37,979 nt of DNA. Source: an uncultured Alphaproteobacteria bacterium. GTDB taxonomy: Bacteria > Pseudomonadota > Alphaproteobacteria > Rhodobacterales > Rhodobacteraceae. Under the pieces are notes generated by a model. It searched no databases and was not told where the DNA came from. It saw only the letters and a list, made by a program, of their open reading frames with translations. The stretch lies in assembly GCA_902524845.1 (NCBI GenBank), contig CABZEW010000018.1, forward strand, positions 1 to 37,979. Reading direction: 5' to 3'. Below, piece after piece: positions 27,838 through 36,255 of this stretch (the first letter of the stretch is position 1; each line of letters starts with the position of its first letter). The position numbers and the translations under genes were made by a program.

Positions 27838-30498
27838 ATGGAATTATTTTTTCTGGCATTTCTGTTTGTTACTATGGCAGTCGCTTTAGGTTCGGGTTAT
27901 CCGGTGGCTTTTTCGTTGCCTGGAGCAGCAATAATATCAATTTTAGCAGCTGCTTTGGTTGGGTTTTTACTCGAGGGAAAAGTAGATGCATATTTCCATA
28001 TTGGCACTCCCTACGAGTGGTTGTCTGCAGGAGTTACCAATCTCCGTTTTGTCTATTGGGATGTTGAACGAGATACGTTGATAGCTATCCCACTCTTTAT
28101 ATTCATGGGGATAATGCTTCAAAAGTCGAAAATTGCTGAAGATCTTCTTGTTACAATGGCAAACCTTTTCGGACCTGTACCCGGAGGTCTTGGTATATCC
28201 GTGGTTTTCGTTGGCGCATTATTAGCGGCCACAACTGGCATCGTTGGAGCAACGGTGGTAGCTATGGGTCTGATTTCCTTACCTGTCATGTTACGTAACA
28301 ATTACTCACCAGCGCTGGCGACTGGCACTATTGCGGCCTCCGGTACACTCGGGCAAATTATCCCACCATCTATCGTTCTTATAATACTGGCAGATCAACT
28401 TGGATCGGCTGCTGACCAAGCTGGCTCAATAAGAAAGGGTCTCCACAAGGAAGCGACGGGAGACCTTACCATGCCATCCACTATGGATGTGACTTCCACG
28501 AGCGCTGGCGAAATGTTTTTGGGAGCATTTGTCCCTGGTATAGTATTAGTACTCTTGTATATGATATTCATTTTAGTTCTAGCTTTATTTTTTCCCCGAT
28601 TAGCCCCGTCTGTTTCTTACAAAGGTAAAATGGATGCATCATTTTGGGTGCGAGTTGGTTTTATACTAGTGCCTCCATTAACTTTAATCATTCTAGTTTT
28701 AGGCTCTATAATTTCTGGTATAGCGACAGTAAATCAGGCGGGTGCAATCGGTGCTGCTGGGGCGATAGCTATGGCTGGTTATAGATTAAACCCAAGACAG
28801 GATTACACTGCATATCTTCCGGCCATATTACTCCTTATATCTATTTTAATAATGACCTTCGCTCTAACAAATTTTAATATGAATGTACTCTTGATACAGA
28901 ATTCCAAAGATTTATTAGGGATTCTAATTGGTGTTTTTGGATCAGTCTTATTTGTTGTGTCGCTAATATGGAGTTGTTTTCGACTGTATAAAATAGATGG
29001 TACTTTGAATGACGTCATGCTTGAAACGGCAAAGACGACATCCCTTGTATTTATCATTTTGTTGGGGGCTGCGGTACTTACAGCAGCGTTTAGAGCATTT
29101 GGTGGTGAGGAACTGGTAAGAGAGTTTCTAAATTCTTTACCAGGAGGTTTTTGGGCAAAGTTTGTCATAGTGATGGCAGTCATCTTTATACTTGGTTTCT
29201 TTTTAGACTTCATAGAAATTGCAGTTGTAGTTGTTCCAATTGTAGCTCCAATACTATTGGCGGATCCTTCCGCTAACATAACAGCTGTTTGGCTGGGTGT
29301 TATGATCGGTTTAAACATCCAAACTTCATTTTTAACGCCCCCCTTCGGGTTTGCATTGTTTTATTTGCGAGGTGTTGCTCCGGCAATTGTCAAAACTGTC
29401 CAAATGTATAAAGGAGTTGTACCGTTCATTCTACTCCAAATATTGGCCTTATTTATAGTTGGGTATTACCCCGCACTGGTAAATTATTTGCCCAACAGAA
29501 CAAGTCTTTTGTCTGAGAATTCACCACCTCCAAGAAATCCAAAGCTTCAACTTTGTATAGAAGAGTATAGTGCAAATATATTATATAATGGAGACAACGC
29601 AGTTCAGGAAGCGATAAGAAAAATAGCAAATATAACATTTGATGAGCTGCCAGAAAAAGTTTCTAAAACACTAGACTCAGCTATTGCAGATGCGGAAAGC
29701 GCTGTAGAAAGCCTCCAGAAAGCTATTGATCAAAACCAAATTATACAGACAGCGGCCCTTGACTATAGGCCAGTTCAAAGAGTTGTAAGAAGGTTAGAAA
29801 GCCAAATTAATGTTTTGCGAAGAGATATAAAAGGGATAAAAAAAGATGTAGTCCTTCAAAAAACTTTAAAAAACGATGAGAAAGTAATAGAGCTTGAAAG
29901 TGTGATCCTTGAAATCGAAGCTGAAATTCGAGATTTAAAGGATGAGATACCTGCAGATTGGGACTTAAAGTATAAAGAGTTTAGCGCTCTTATGAATGAG
30001 GAAAAGAAACTAAGAAATACTTACCGTAGGTCTGGGGACAAAAGCTATAAGACAATTGAAAACATTTTACTTATTTTTTCTGATTACGATACGATTGCGG
30101 GAAAAAAAGTAGAATTTGAAAAGTTGATGTTGGAACAAGAAAAATATGAGAAAAGTAAAAGGCTTGAAGTATTTAAACAATTTTCCAAAAGCGTGAATTC
30201 AGTCAATGGTTTAGGTGAATTCAAACGAAAGTTGGCTAAAGCATTGAAGGAACTGAAAAGAAAAAATGCTAAAGTCGATAAGGTCAATAAAGCACTGGAA
30301 GCTGCGCAAAATGAAATAAGCTTTCTAGCTAACTGGGTAGAGAGATCCAGAGGAGAACTAGAGCGGGAACTAGAAGAGTTTCGGCTTGCGATTTCCACTA
30401 GTTTAGGTATAAGATCTCAAGAGAAGTTCAGTAGGAAATTAGCTCTTTCTGTTGCAGCTTGCAACGCTAACCATAGAGATCTTTCATTAAGCTTCTAG
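27838..30498 (+). CDS. TRAP transporter large membrane subunit (DctM) with C-terminal coiled-coil tail
   Basis: The translocation subunit of a sodium-driven TRAP carrier. Residues 1 to about 545 form the DctM domain: GSGYPVAFSLPGAA, the GATTGIVGATVVAMGLISLP and SGTLGQIIPPSIVLIILAD segments, and the second-half FFLDFIEIAVVVVPIV and LNIQTSFLTPPFGFALFYLRG motifs. An insertion of about 40 polar residues follows the LADQLG segment. From about residue 550 an extension of some 335 residues is charged, low in hydrophobicity and heptad-like, predicted to form long coiled coils; it is not part of canonical DctM. It is read in one open frame with no internal stop, so it is a true fusion or tail. It ends six bases from bpt. 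Confidence 0.9.
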   Translation: MELFFLAFLFVTMAVALGSGYPVAFSLPGAAIISILAAALVGFLLEGKVDAYFHIGTPYEWLSAGVTNLRFVYWDVERDTLIAIPLFIFMGIMLQKSKIAEDLLVTMANLFGPVPGGLGISVVFVGALLAATTGIVGATVVAMGLISLPVMLRNNYSPALATGTIAASGTLGQIIPPSIVLIILADQLGSAADQAGSIRKGLHKEATGDLTMPSTMDVTSTSAGEMFLGAFVPGIVLVLLYMIFILVLALFFPRLAPSVSYKGKMDASFWVRVGFILVPPLTLIILVLGSIISGIATVNQAGAIGAAGAIAMAGYRLNPRQDYTAYLPAILLLISILIMTFALTNFNMNVLLIQNSKDLLGILIGVFGSVLFVVSLIWSCFRLYKIDGTLNDVMLETAKTTSLVFIILLGAAVLTAAFRAFGGEELVREFLNSLPGGFWAKFVIVMAVIFILGFFLDFIEIAVVVVPIVAPILLADPSANITAVWLGVMIGLNIQTSFLTPPFGFALFYLRGVAPAIVKTVQMYKGVVPFILLQILALFIVGYYPALVNYLPNRTSLLSENSPPPRNPKLQLCIEEYSANILYNGDNAVQEAIRKIANITFDELPEKVSKTLDSAIADAESAVESLQKAIDQNQIIQTAALDYRPVQRVVRRLESQINVLRRDIKGIKKDVVLQKTLKNDEKVIELESVILEIEAEIRDLKDEIPADWDLKYKEFSALMNEEKKLRNTYRRSGDKSYKTIENILLIFSDYDTIAGKKVEFEKLMLEQEKYEKSKRLEVFKQFSKSVNSVNGLGEFKRKLAKALKELKRKNAKVDKVNKALEAAQNEISFLANWVERSRGELERELEEFRLAISTSLGIRSQEKFSRKLALSVAACNANHRDLSLSF

Positions 30499-30504
30499 TG
30501 TGGT

Positions 30505-31311
30505 TTACTGATCTGAAGGTAGGTAGATAGGCACTCCGTGTTTCTGCTTTGAGCGATTTTCAGTATTGAGTTTTTTTTGGCTTACTTTGCTCGCACAGAT
30601 CCACTGGTCATTGGTAAATACTTCAAGGGGGCTAAATCTTTTTTTATAGTCCATTTTGGAGCTACCTTTAACCCAATAGCCCAGATAAACAAAATTAAGG
30701 TTCAATTCTAAGGCTAATTTATTGTGATCTATAATCATATAAGAACCAAGGCTTCTATCTTTAGTATCTGGATCAAATACTGAATATACCATTGATATAC
30801 CATCATCTAGAATATCAACTAACGAAAAGCTGATTAGTTTACGGGTTCCATTTTTGTTTGCATAGTATTCAATTATTTTAGAGTCAACATTTGTTTCCTC
30901 AATCATAGCGGTGAAATCATCAGCATCCATATCCGACATACCTCCATTAGGGTGCCTGATATTTATATAGCGCTTGAAAAGATCATATTGCGAGTCTGTT
31001 GCAAGTGGTGGGTTGACAACTCTTATTATATCTTCGTTCTTTAAAAGTATTCTCTTTTGTGACTTCGAGGGCTCAAACTTCATACTTGATATCCTTGCAG
31101 ACATGCAAGCGTTGCAATTAGAGCAAGAAGGTCTGTATAAAACGTTTTGTGATCTTCTAAATCCTTGCTTTGATAAAGAGTTATTTAGCCGTATGGAATT
31201 GCTCCCATACAATGCTGTGAATAACTTTCTTTCAACCTGATCCGTTAAATAAGGGCAATCTTGTGGCGCAGTGACGTAAAACTGTGGACTTTTAGGTAAA
31301 GTATGTCGCAT
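30505..31311 (-). CDS. bpt: Aspartate/glutamate leucyltransferase (Bpt, N-degron pathway)
   Basis: Transfers leucine from Leu-tRNA to N-terminal Asp or Glu of proteins, marking them for ClpS/ClpAP degradation. The family signature is present: PQFYVTAPQDCPYL at the N terminus, a cysteine cluster CSNCNACMSARI, the GNAT-like core with DDGISMVYSVFDPD, and YLGYWVKGSSKMDYKKRF. The frame is open to 31398, but that start overlaps metA; the ATG at 31311 (MRHTLPKSPQ) starts right before the first conserved block and leaves a short gap. Length is 268 residues. Confidence 0.9.
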   Translation of the reverse strand: MRHTLPKSPQFYVTAPQDCPYLTDQVERKLFTALYGSNSIRLNNSLSKQGFRRSQNVLYRPSCSNCNACMSARISSMKFEPSKSQKRILLKNEDIIRVVNPPLATDSQYDLFKRYINIRHPNGGMSDMDADDFTAMIEETNVDSKIIEYYANKNGTRKLISFSLVDILDDGISMVYSVFDPDTKDRSLGSYMIIDHNKLALELNLNFVYLGYWVKGSSKMDYKKRFSPLEVFTNDQWICASKVSQKKLNTENRSKQKHGVPIYLPSDQ

Positions 31312-31337
31312 GTTTAAGAATAACCTAAAAATTGAAG

Positions 31338-32258
31338 TTATTTCAAGCCTATCTTTTTTATGTCGAAGGGAGTTGTTTGATATATTTCGTTTATCCAATT
31401 GCTGTATAAGAGATGTGCATGGCTACGCCATCTATTGATAGGATCTAGCTTTGGGTTATCGTTAGGGAAATAGTTTTTTGGAACCTGAAAACTTTTGGCG
31501 GTAGCTCTGTCTCTCAAATATTCAGTATTAAGAGTATTACTGTCATACTCCAAATGATTAAGTAAGAATAAAAATCTCTTTTCTCTGTCTTCTATGAGAC
31601 AAGGTCCAACCTCATTAGAGTCTAATAATACTTCTAGCTTGTTATCGCGAGCAATGTCATCTGCTGATATTTCTGTCCAGCGGCTAACGGGCACTATGAG
31701 ATCATCTGAAAAGCCTCTAAGGAAATTAGATGTGATTTTTCTGTTCTGATGCCGAAATAAGCCGAAATATTTTTTTTTCAAAATTAGTTTTTCAATTTTA
31801 TGAAAATAATAAAGCATAGCCATAGCACCCCAACATACGCCAAATACTGAGTGAACAGATACTTTTGCCCACTCTAATATGTCTTTCAATTCCGTCCAAT
31901 AATCAACTTCCTCAAATGGAAGATGCTCTATAGGTGCTCCAGTAATAATCAAGCCATCGTATTTTTGATTGCGCACATCATTAAAAGTTTTATAAAAATT
32001 CTCTAAATGTTCTTTGGAGGTATTTTTTGAAATGTGTGACGATACTCTTAACAAAGTAAACTCAATCTGAAGTGGTGTAGATCCGATGAGTCGAGCAAAT
32101 TGCGTCTCTGTTTTAATTTTTTCTGGCATTAAATTGAGTAAGATTATCTGAAGAGGGCGGATATCTTGCTTCTCTGCCAATTGGCTAGACATAACCATAA
32201 CTCCTTCGTTTTGAAGAATGTCGAATGCTGGTAGATTTTTTGGAATTTTTATGGGCAT
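31338..32258 (-). CDS. metA: Homoserine O-acyltransferase MetA, predicted acetyl-CoA specific
   Basis: Activates homoserine by O-acylation for methionine synthesis. The 306-residue protein has the catalytic cysteine C142 in FGVCWGAMA and the histidine in LLNHLEYD. Residue 111 is glutamate ([15 protein letters not shown]); in characterised MetA enzymes, Glu at this position selects acetyl-CoA and Gly (E. coli) selects succinyl-CoA, so this is predicted to be an O-acetyltransferase. Its ATG overlaps the stop codon of the upstream P-loop gene by one base (TAATG), implying coupled translation. Confidence 0.93.
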   Translation of the reverse strand: MPIKIPKNLPAFDILQNEGVMVMSSQLAEKQDIRPLQIILLNLMPEKIKTETQFARLIGSTPLQIEFTLLRVSSHISKNTSKEHLENFYKTFNDVRNQKYDGLIITGAPIEHLPFEEVDYWTELKDILEWAKVSVHSVFGVCWGAMAMLYYFHKIEKLILKKKYFGLFRHQNRKITSNFLRGFSDDLIVPVSRWTEISADDIARDNKLEVLLDSNEVGPCLIEDREKRFLFLLNHLEYDSNTLNTEYLRDRATAKSFQVPKNYFPNDNPKLDPINRWRSHAHLLYSNWINEIYQTTPFDIKKIGLK

Positions 32259-33052
32259 TATGGGTTCTCTATCGCACTACCAATTTTAAGCTTTATTGCC
32301 TCTATCAAATCGGTAGCGTCGTTAATACGACGTAAAAGCTCGAAATTTAAGGTGATCCCCCAATTTTTAGAGATCCTATCAAATATCGCTTTCCTTCTTT
32401 CAATCAGAGCTTTAAATCCAAAAACCATAAAATCGTCGGGGTTTATTTTATCATCCGTATTTGAGCTAACTCTTTTAAAACTATGCCATAGTGAATTTAA
32501 AAATTTTTCTTCATAATACATTGGCTTAGGTTTGGCCAGAAACCTATCAATTAAGACTTGATATATTGAGTCTGGAGCTTCTAGACAGACTATCAAAAAA
32601 TTCCTCGAAATAGATGTAAGTAATAGATCATCTTTGTCCGAAGGATTTACCAGCTCACAAATTGAGCCGGACGTATCACAAACAAAGTGAGACAGTTCTG
32701 GTGATTTTTCTACTAATGAGCATGCTTTAAGTGTTGCCTTTATCTCTGCATCTCGATGAAGGCGCTGGCGAGAGACATATTCAGAAAATGGTATTCCCCC
32801 CATCGTGGAAGACCCAGGTTTTCCCAGAAAATTAGATAAGTGCGTTAGATTATCGATATCAAATCCTTTAAGTAAATTCTCGTGGTCGTCCTTAAATAAA
32901 AGCTGGCCTATTTCATAATCAACTGAGTAATGAGACCAATTGTCTGTCTTGGTTAGGTTTCGAGAGATAAATGTTTTTCCAAGTCCAGACATACCTAATA
33001 AAGCAAAACGCTTAAACTGGAGTCCAGGGTTTTCAATAGTAAGTTCTTTCAT
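32258..33052 (-). CDS. P-loop ATPase/kinase-like protein of unknown function
   Basis: I do not recognise a characterised family. The 264-residue protein has a clear Walker A site GMSGLGKT at residues 20-27 near the N terminus and a possible Walker B or switch segment [14 protein letters not shown] around residues 120-135. The pattern resembles small nucleoside or shikimate-type kinases and uncharacterised ATPases of Alphaproteobacteria. No signal peptide or membrane segment is visible. Its stop codon overlaps the metA start, which suggests a role connected with metA expression or with methionine metabolism, but this is inference from position alone. Confidence 0.75.
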   Translation of the reverse strand: MKELTIENPGLQFKRFALLGMSGLGKTFISRNLTKTDNWSHYSVDYEIGQLLFKDDHENLLKGFDIDNLTHLSNFLGKPGSSTMGGIPFSEYVSRQRLHRDAEIKATLKACSLVEKSPELSHFVCDTSGSICELVNPSDKDDLLLTSISRNFLIVCLEAPDSIYQVLIDRFLAKPKPMYYEEKFLNSLWHSFKRVSSNTDDKINPDDFMVFGFKALIERRKAIFDRISKNWGITLNFELLRRINDATDLIEAIKLKIGSAIENP

Positions 33053-33085
33053 GTGACTTTAAGACTAACAATCACATTCGATATA

Positions 33086-33589
33086 TCATGCACTATTAGC
33101 TTTAGCTAGAGCATTTTGAATTTTATCCCGTAGCTCAATCCGTTCGTTCGGGCTCAGAAAAGCACCCAGCTCTATATGTCTTCCTTTTCCAGCTAAGGTT
33201 AAGTAATTTTTTAGTTTTGGGTTATCTATGTCAACATTTACTCTGGTCCAATATGGGTTCCCTTCCCAAGTCTTATCCTCTTTGTTTTTCTCTTTATGCA
33301 CCACTATGATTTTACTCTTAGAGATTAGGATTTCTTCAAAAGTAGCACCTTGTTGAAAGCTCTTTTGAAGAAAGGTGAGAAAAAGGTAGAAGGTCAATCC
33401 TGAAAAAATCGTTAGAGTTGTCCCTATCGGACTGCCGATAAACGGAATAATCGGAAGTAAAAAACCACATGCTATTATCCCAAAAACAACCTTTGTTCCG
33501 TGCTTGTCCAGAGACCGATTAGGAAATAGTCTCATACGCAATAAGGTAGGTTCCTCGGAGTTATTCCAATTATCCATTACTTTGAGCAT
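33086..33589 (-). CDS. DUF2244 membrane protein
   Basis: A 167-residue protein with two membrane segments (about residues 34-52 and 55-76), then a soluble domain with the DUF2244 pattern: FEEILISKSKIIV, NPYWTRVNVD, GRHIELGAFLSPNERIEL. The family is frequently found beside cytochrome oxidase genes in Alphaproteobacteria, as here, 11 bases after ctaD. A role in oxidase biogenesis has been suggested by context only; the biochemical function is unknown. Confidence 0.85.
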   Translation of the reverse strand: MLKVMDNWNNSEEPTLLRMRLFPNRSLDKHGTKVVFGIIACGFLLPIIPFIGSPIGTTLTIFSGLTFYLFLTFLQKSFQQGATFEEILISKSKIIVVHKEKNKEDKTWEGNPYWTRVNVDIDNPKLKNYLTLAGKGRHIELGAFLSPNERIELRDKIQNALAKANSA

Positions 33590-33600
33590 AGAAAATCTGA

Positions 33601-35247
33601 CTAATGGCTAATGGTCTTTGACTCCCACATATCTCGTGTAGGTAAAGTTTCAAACGTGTGCTCGGGTGGAGGATTTGGCAGAGTCCACTCAAGAGTGTCA
33701 GCGTGTTTCCCCCAATATGCTTCTTCCGTTACTCTTCTACCCCAAATTAGTGTGTAGAAAATTATACCAAAGAAAAACAAAAATGAACCAAATGATATGA
33801 AAGCACCGATAGACGAAACATAATTCCATAACGCAAATTGCTCTGGGTAGTCTATGTACCGCCTAGGCATCCCCTGCCTTCCAAGAAAATGCTGGGGAAA
33901 AAAAGTTATATTTGATCCGATAAACATTAACCAGAAGTGTAGTTTTCCAGCCCATTCAGGATACTGACGACCAGACATTTTCCCGATCCAATAATATATC
34001 CCAGCAAAAATGCAAAATACTGCGCCTAAAGACATAACGTAATGAAAATGAGCTACTACATAGTAGGTATCATGATAGGCTCTATCGATACCTGCTTGAC
34101 TTAAAACTATACCTGTCACCCCGCCAACAGTGAAAAGAAATAGAAACCCTATTGCCCAAAGCATTGGCGTTTTAAACTCAACCGAACCGCCCCACATAGT
34201 AGCGATCCATGAAAAAATTTTTATTCCTGTAGGAACCGCGATAACCATTGTTGCTAGCATGAAATACGCTTGTTGAGTCACGGACATGCCCACCGTGTAC
34301 ATATGATGGGCCCAAACTACAAAACCCAAAGCGCCAATAGCTATCATCGCGTACACCATAGGAAGGTATCCAAATACTGGCTTCTTTGAAAATGTTGATA
34401 TAACGTGGCTTACAATACCAAACCCAGGAATAACGATCATATAGACTTCGGGATGGCCAAAAAACCATAATAAGTGTTGATAAAGTACAGGGTCTCCTCC
34501 TCCTGCAGGATCAAAGAATGTCGTGCCAAAATTTCTATCGGTTAGAAGCATTGTAATTGCACCAGCCAAGACGGGTAGTGAAAGAAGTATTAAAAACGCT
34601 GTAACCACTATTGACCAAGGGAAAAGGGGTGTTTTGTGGAGTGTCATGCCAGGAGCACGCATATTTAAAAAAGTTGTGATCATATTTATAGCGCTTAGTA
34701 TTGAAGACGCTCCAGACAAATGTATTGCGAAAATCGCTAAATCCATTGACATACCTTGTTCAGATGTCGATAGCGGTGCGTACAAAACCCATCCTACTCC
34801 TGATCCTAGTTGTCCGTTTCCGCCAGGAGCTAAAAGACTGCAAACAGCAAGCGATGACCCAGCCACGTATAACCAGTAGGACAAATTATTCATTCTAGGA
34901 AATGCCATATCAGGCGCACCAATCATCAATGGCATAAAATAGTTGCCAAAACCACCGAACAGGGCCGGAATAACAACGAAAAACATCATTAAAACACCGT
35001 GTCCTGTGATTAAAACATTCCACATATGACCATTAGGATCCCCGTCAGCATTTGTCATATATTGAACCCCTGGCTCCATAAGCTCCAATCTCATATAAAC
35101 GGTGAATGCAACAGCTATAAAACCTAATAGAGCTGCCGTGAAAATATATAATATTCCTATATCTTTGTGATTTGTTGACATGAACCAACGAGTAAAGAAG
35201 TTCTTTTTCTCGTGTTCGTATGAAATCTGATCTGTAACATCAACCAT
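33601..35247 (-). CDS. ctaD: Cytochrome c oxidase subunit I (aa3 type)
   Basis: Catalytic subunit of the terminal oxidase that reduces oxygen to water and pumps protons. The 548-residue protein has about 12 membrane helices and the haem-copper signature: [16 protein letters not shown], with the histidine-tyrosine pair of the CuB site, the HH pair in WAHHMYTVG, and HFHYVMS with the ligands of haem a and a3. The start ATG follows a G-rich ribosome site (AGGGGGC). Subunits II and III and assembly genes are not adjacent in this window; only a DUF2244 gene follows. Confidence 0.97.
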   Translation of the reverse strand: MVDVTDQISYEHEKKNFFTRWFMSTNHKDIGILYIFTAALLGFIAVAFTVYMRLELMEPGVQYMTNADGDPNGHMWNVLITGHGVLMMFFVVIPALFGGFGNYFMPLMIGAPDMAFPRMNNLSYWLYVAGSSLAVCSLLAPGGNGQLGSGVGWVLYAPLSTSEQGMSMDLAIFAIHLSGASSILSAINMITTFLNMRAPGMTLHKTPLFPWSIVVTAFLILLSLPVLAGAITMLLTDRNFGTTFFDPAGGGDPVLYQHLLWFFGHPEVYMIVIPGFGIVSHVISTFSKKPVFGYLPMVYAMIAIGALGFVVWAHHMYTVGMSVTQQAYFMLATMVIAVPTGIKIFSWIATMWGGSVEFKTPMLWAIGFLFLFTVGGVTGIVLSQAGIDRAYHDTYYVVAHFHYVMSLGAVFCIFAGIYYWIGKMSGRQYPEWAGKLHFWLMFIGSNITFFPQHFLGRQGMPRRYIDYPEQFALWNYVSSIGAFISFGSFLFFFGIIFYTLIWGRRVTEEAYWGKHADTLEWTLPNPPPEHTFETLPTRDMWESKTISH

Positions 35248-35363
35248 AAATTAACTGCCCCCTAAGCACTGATGATGACTAATTGGTTAATGCTATATAT
35301 AATACATACTGTTTGAGTTTTCCACCTAAAACTTAGAGACCGTTCGACGCACATAAAGTTTTT

Positions 35364-36017
35364 TTATTTCAAGAAAATTTTTGCAAAATTTCTTTCAAAT
35401 ATTTGATCCACATCTTCCATTTTTATTTTTACTCCAAGCTCTTTCAGAGATGTAACTCCTTTCCCAGATATACCGCAAGGGTTAATTTCATTAAAGAAGC
35501 CAAGATCAGGGCTCACATTAAATGATAGGCCGTGAAACGTTACCCATTTTTTTACCCTTAATCCCAGTGCGGCGATTTTTTTATCTCTAGTGCCATCTGT
35601 ATTTAAATCTTTGGGATCTTCAACCCAAACTCCAATTAGTCCGGGAATTCTATATCCTGACAGGCCAAGCTCGTTTAGGACCAAAATGAGCCATTCTTCG
35701 ATGTTCCAAACCAATTGTTTTATATCCCTTTTTCGATTTCTTAAATCAAGCATAAGATAGACAACTCGTTGTCCAGGACCGTGATAAGTTGTTTGCCCTC
35801 CTCTTTTAGTCTGATAAGTGGGAATACTGACTTCAGATTTGAAATCGCTAGTTTTTGCTGATGTGCCAAGAGTGTATATATTATTGTGTTCAAGAAGCCA
35901 AATGAGCTCTTTATTTTGGTTCAAAATTATTTCTTCAACGCGCTTTGACATTGCGTTCTCTGCAAATCTGTAGTCGACGAATTTATTCTCATGCTTCCAT
36001 TGTATCATTTGAACCAA
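35364..36017 (-). CDS. lipB: Octanoyltransferase LipB
   Basis: Transfers octanoate from acyl-carrier protein to lipoyl domains of 2-oxo acid dehydrogenases. The 217-residue protein shows the family motif RGGQTTYHGPGQRVVY, the acyl-binding KIAALGLRVKKWVTFHG with the catalytic lysine K147, and the nucleophilic cysteine C181 in NPCGISGKGVTSL. All catalytic residues are present. ATG codons at 36017 and 36008 are both possible starts. Its 5' end lies about 70 bases from the divergent tRNA-Leu. Confidence 0.94.
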   Translation of the reverse strand: MVQMIQWKHENKFVDYRFAENAMSKRVEEIILNQNKELIWLLEHNNIYTLGTSAKTSDFKSEVSIPTYQTKRGGQTTYHGPGQRVVYLMLDLRNRKRDIKQLVWNIEEWLILVLNELGLSGYRIPGLIGVWVEDPKDLNTDGTRDKKIAALGLRVKKWVTFHGLSFNVSPDLGFFNEINPCGISGKGVTSLKELGVKIKMEDVDQIFERNFAKIFLK

Positions 36018-36088
36018 TTATATAATCGAGTTGCTTTCTTTGGAAAAATATCATATTTAACAACAGATTAAAGATAATATTGAAATAC

Positions 36089-36175
36089 GCGGCTGTGGCG
36101 GAATCGGTAGACGCGCAGCGTTGAGGTCGCTGTGGGGTAAAACCCGTGGAAGTTCAAGTCTTCTCAGCCGCACCA
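36089..36175 (+). tRNA. tRNA-Leu (anticodon GAG)
   Basis: An 87-base class II tRNA with acceptor stem GCGGCTG paired to CAGCCGC (36165-36171), discriminator A, encoded CCA at 36173-36175, and the long variable arm of leucine tRNAs (about TGTGGGGTAAAACCCGTG). The anticodon in GTTGAGGTC is GAG, reading CTY. A GATAAT at 36073-36078 is a plausible -10. The last 14 bases of the gene are the start of a 94-bp inverted repeat and would be the integration target of the neighbouring integrase. Confidence 0.96.
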
Positions 36176-36255
36176 TAATCTAGATCTCATTTGACCTAAA
36201 GCACTGATTTATATGTATTTTATTATGGTTATGCAATTAGGTGTGAAACAAAATG
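36162..36255 (+). repeat. 94-bp inverted repeat, left copy
   Basis: Perfectly matches the reverse complement of 37783-37876 by direct base-by-base comparison. It starts 14 bases inside the tRNA-Leu 3' end and finishes exactly with the ATG of the integrase gene. Within it are TTGACC (36191-36196), an AGGTG ribosome site (36239-36243), and an internal inverted pair, ACCATAAT (36172-36179) and ATTATGGT (36222-36229). The match stops sharply on both sides. Confidence 0.97.
36191..36243 (+). promoter_or_regulatory. Expression leader carried inside the inverted repeat
   Basis: TTGACC (36191-36196) is followed by weak -10 candidates (TGTATT at 17 bases, TATTTT at 19), then AGGTG (36239-36243) nine bases before the integrase ATG. 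The same elements occur in mirror image at 37795-37847 before the MAPEG gene. The ribosome site is the most convincing part; the promoter is a candidate. If real, each repeat copy supplies its gene with a complete start signal. Confidence 0.4.

Noticed and set aside
35246-35260. Similarity between the ctaD 5' leader and the window edge at 37877-37891
   Set aside because: TTAACTGCCC and an adjacent ATAAA are shared with one inserted base, but the match is short, AT-rich and has no functional logic; most likely chance.
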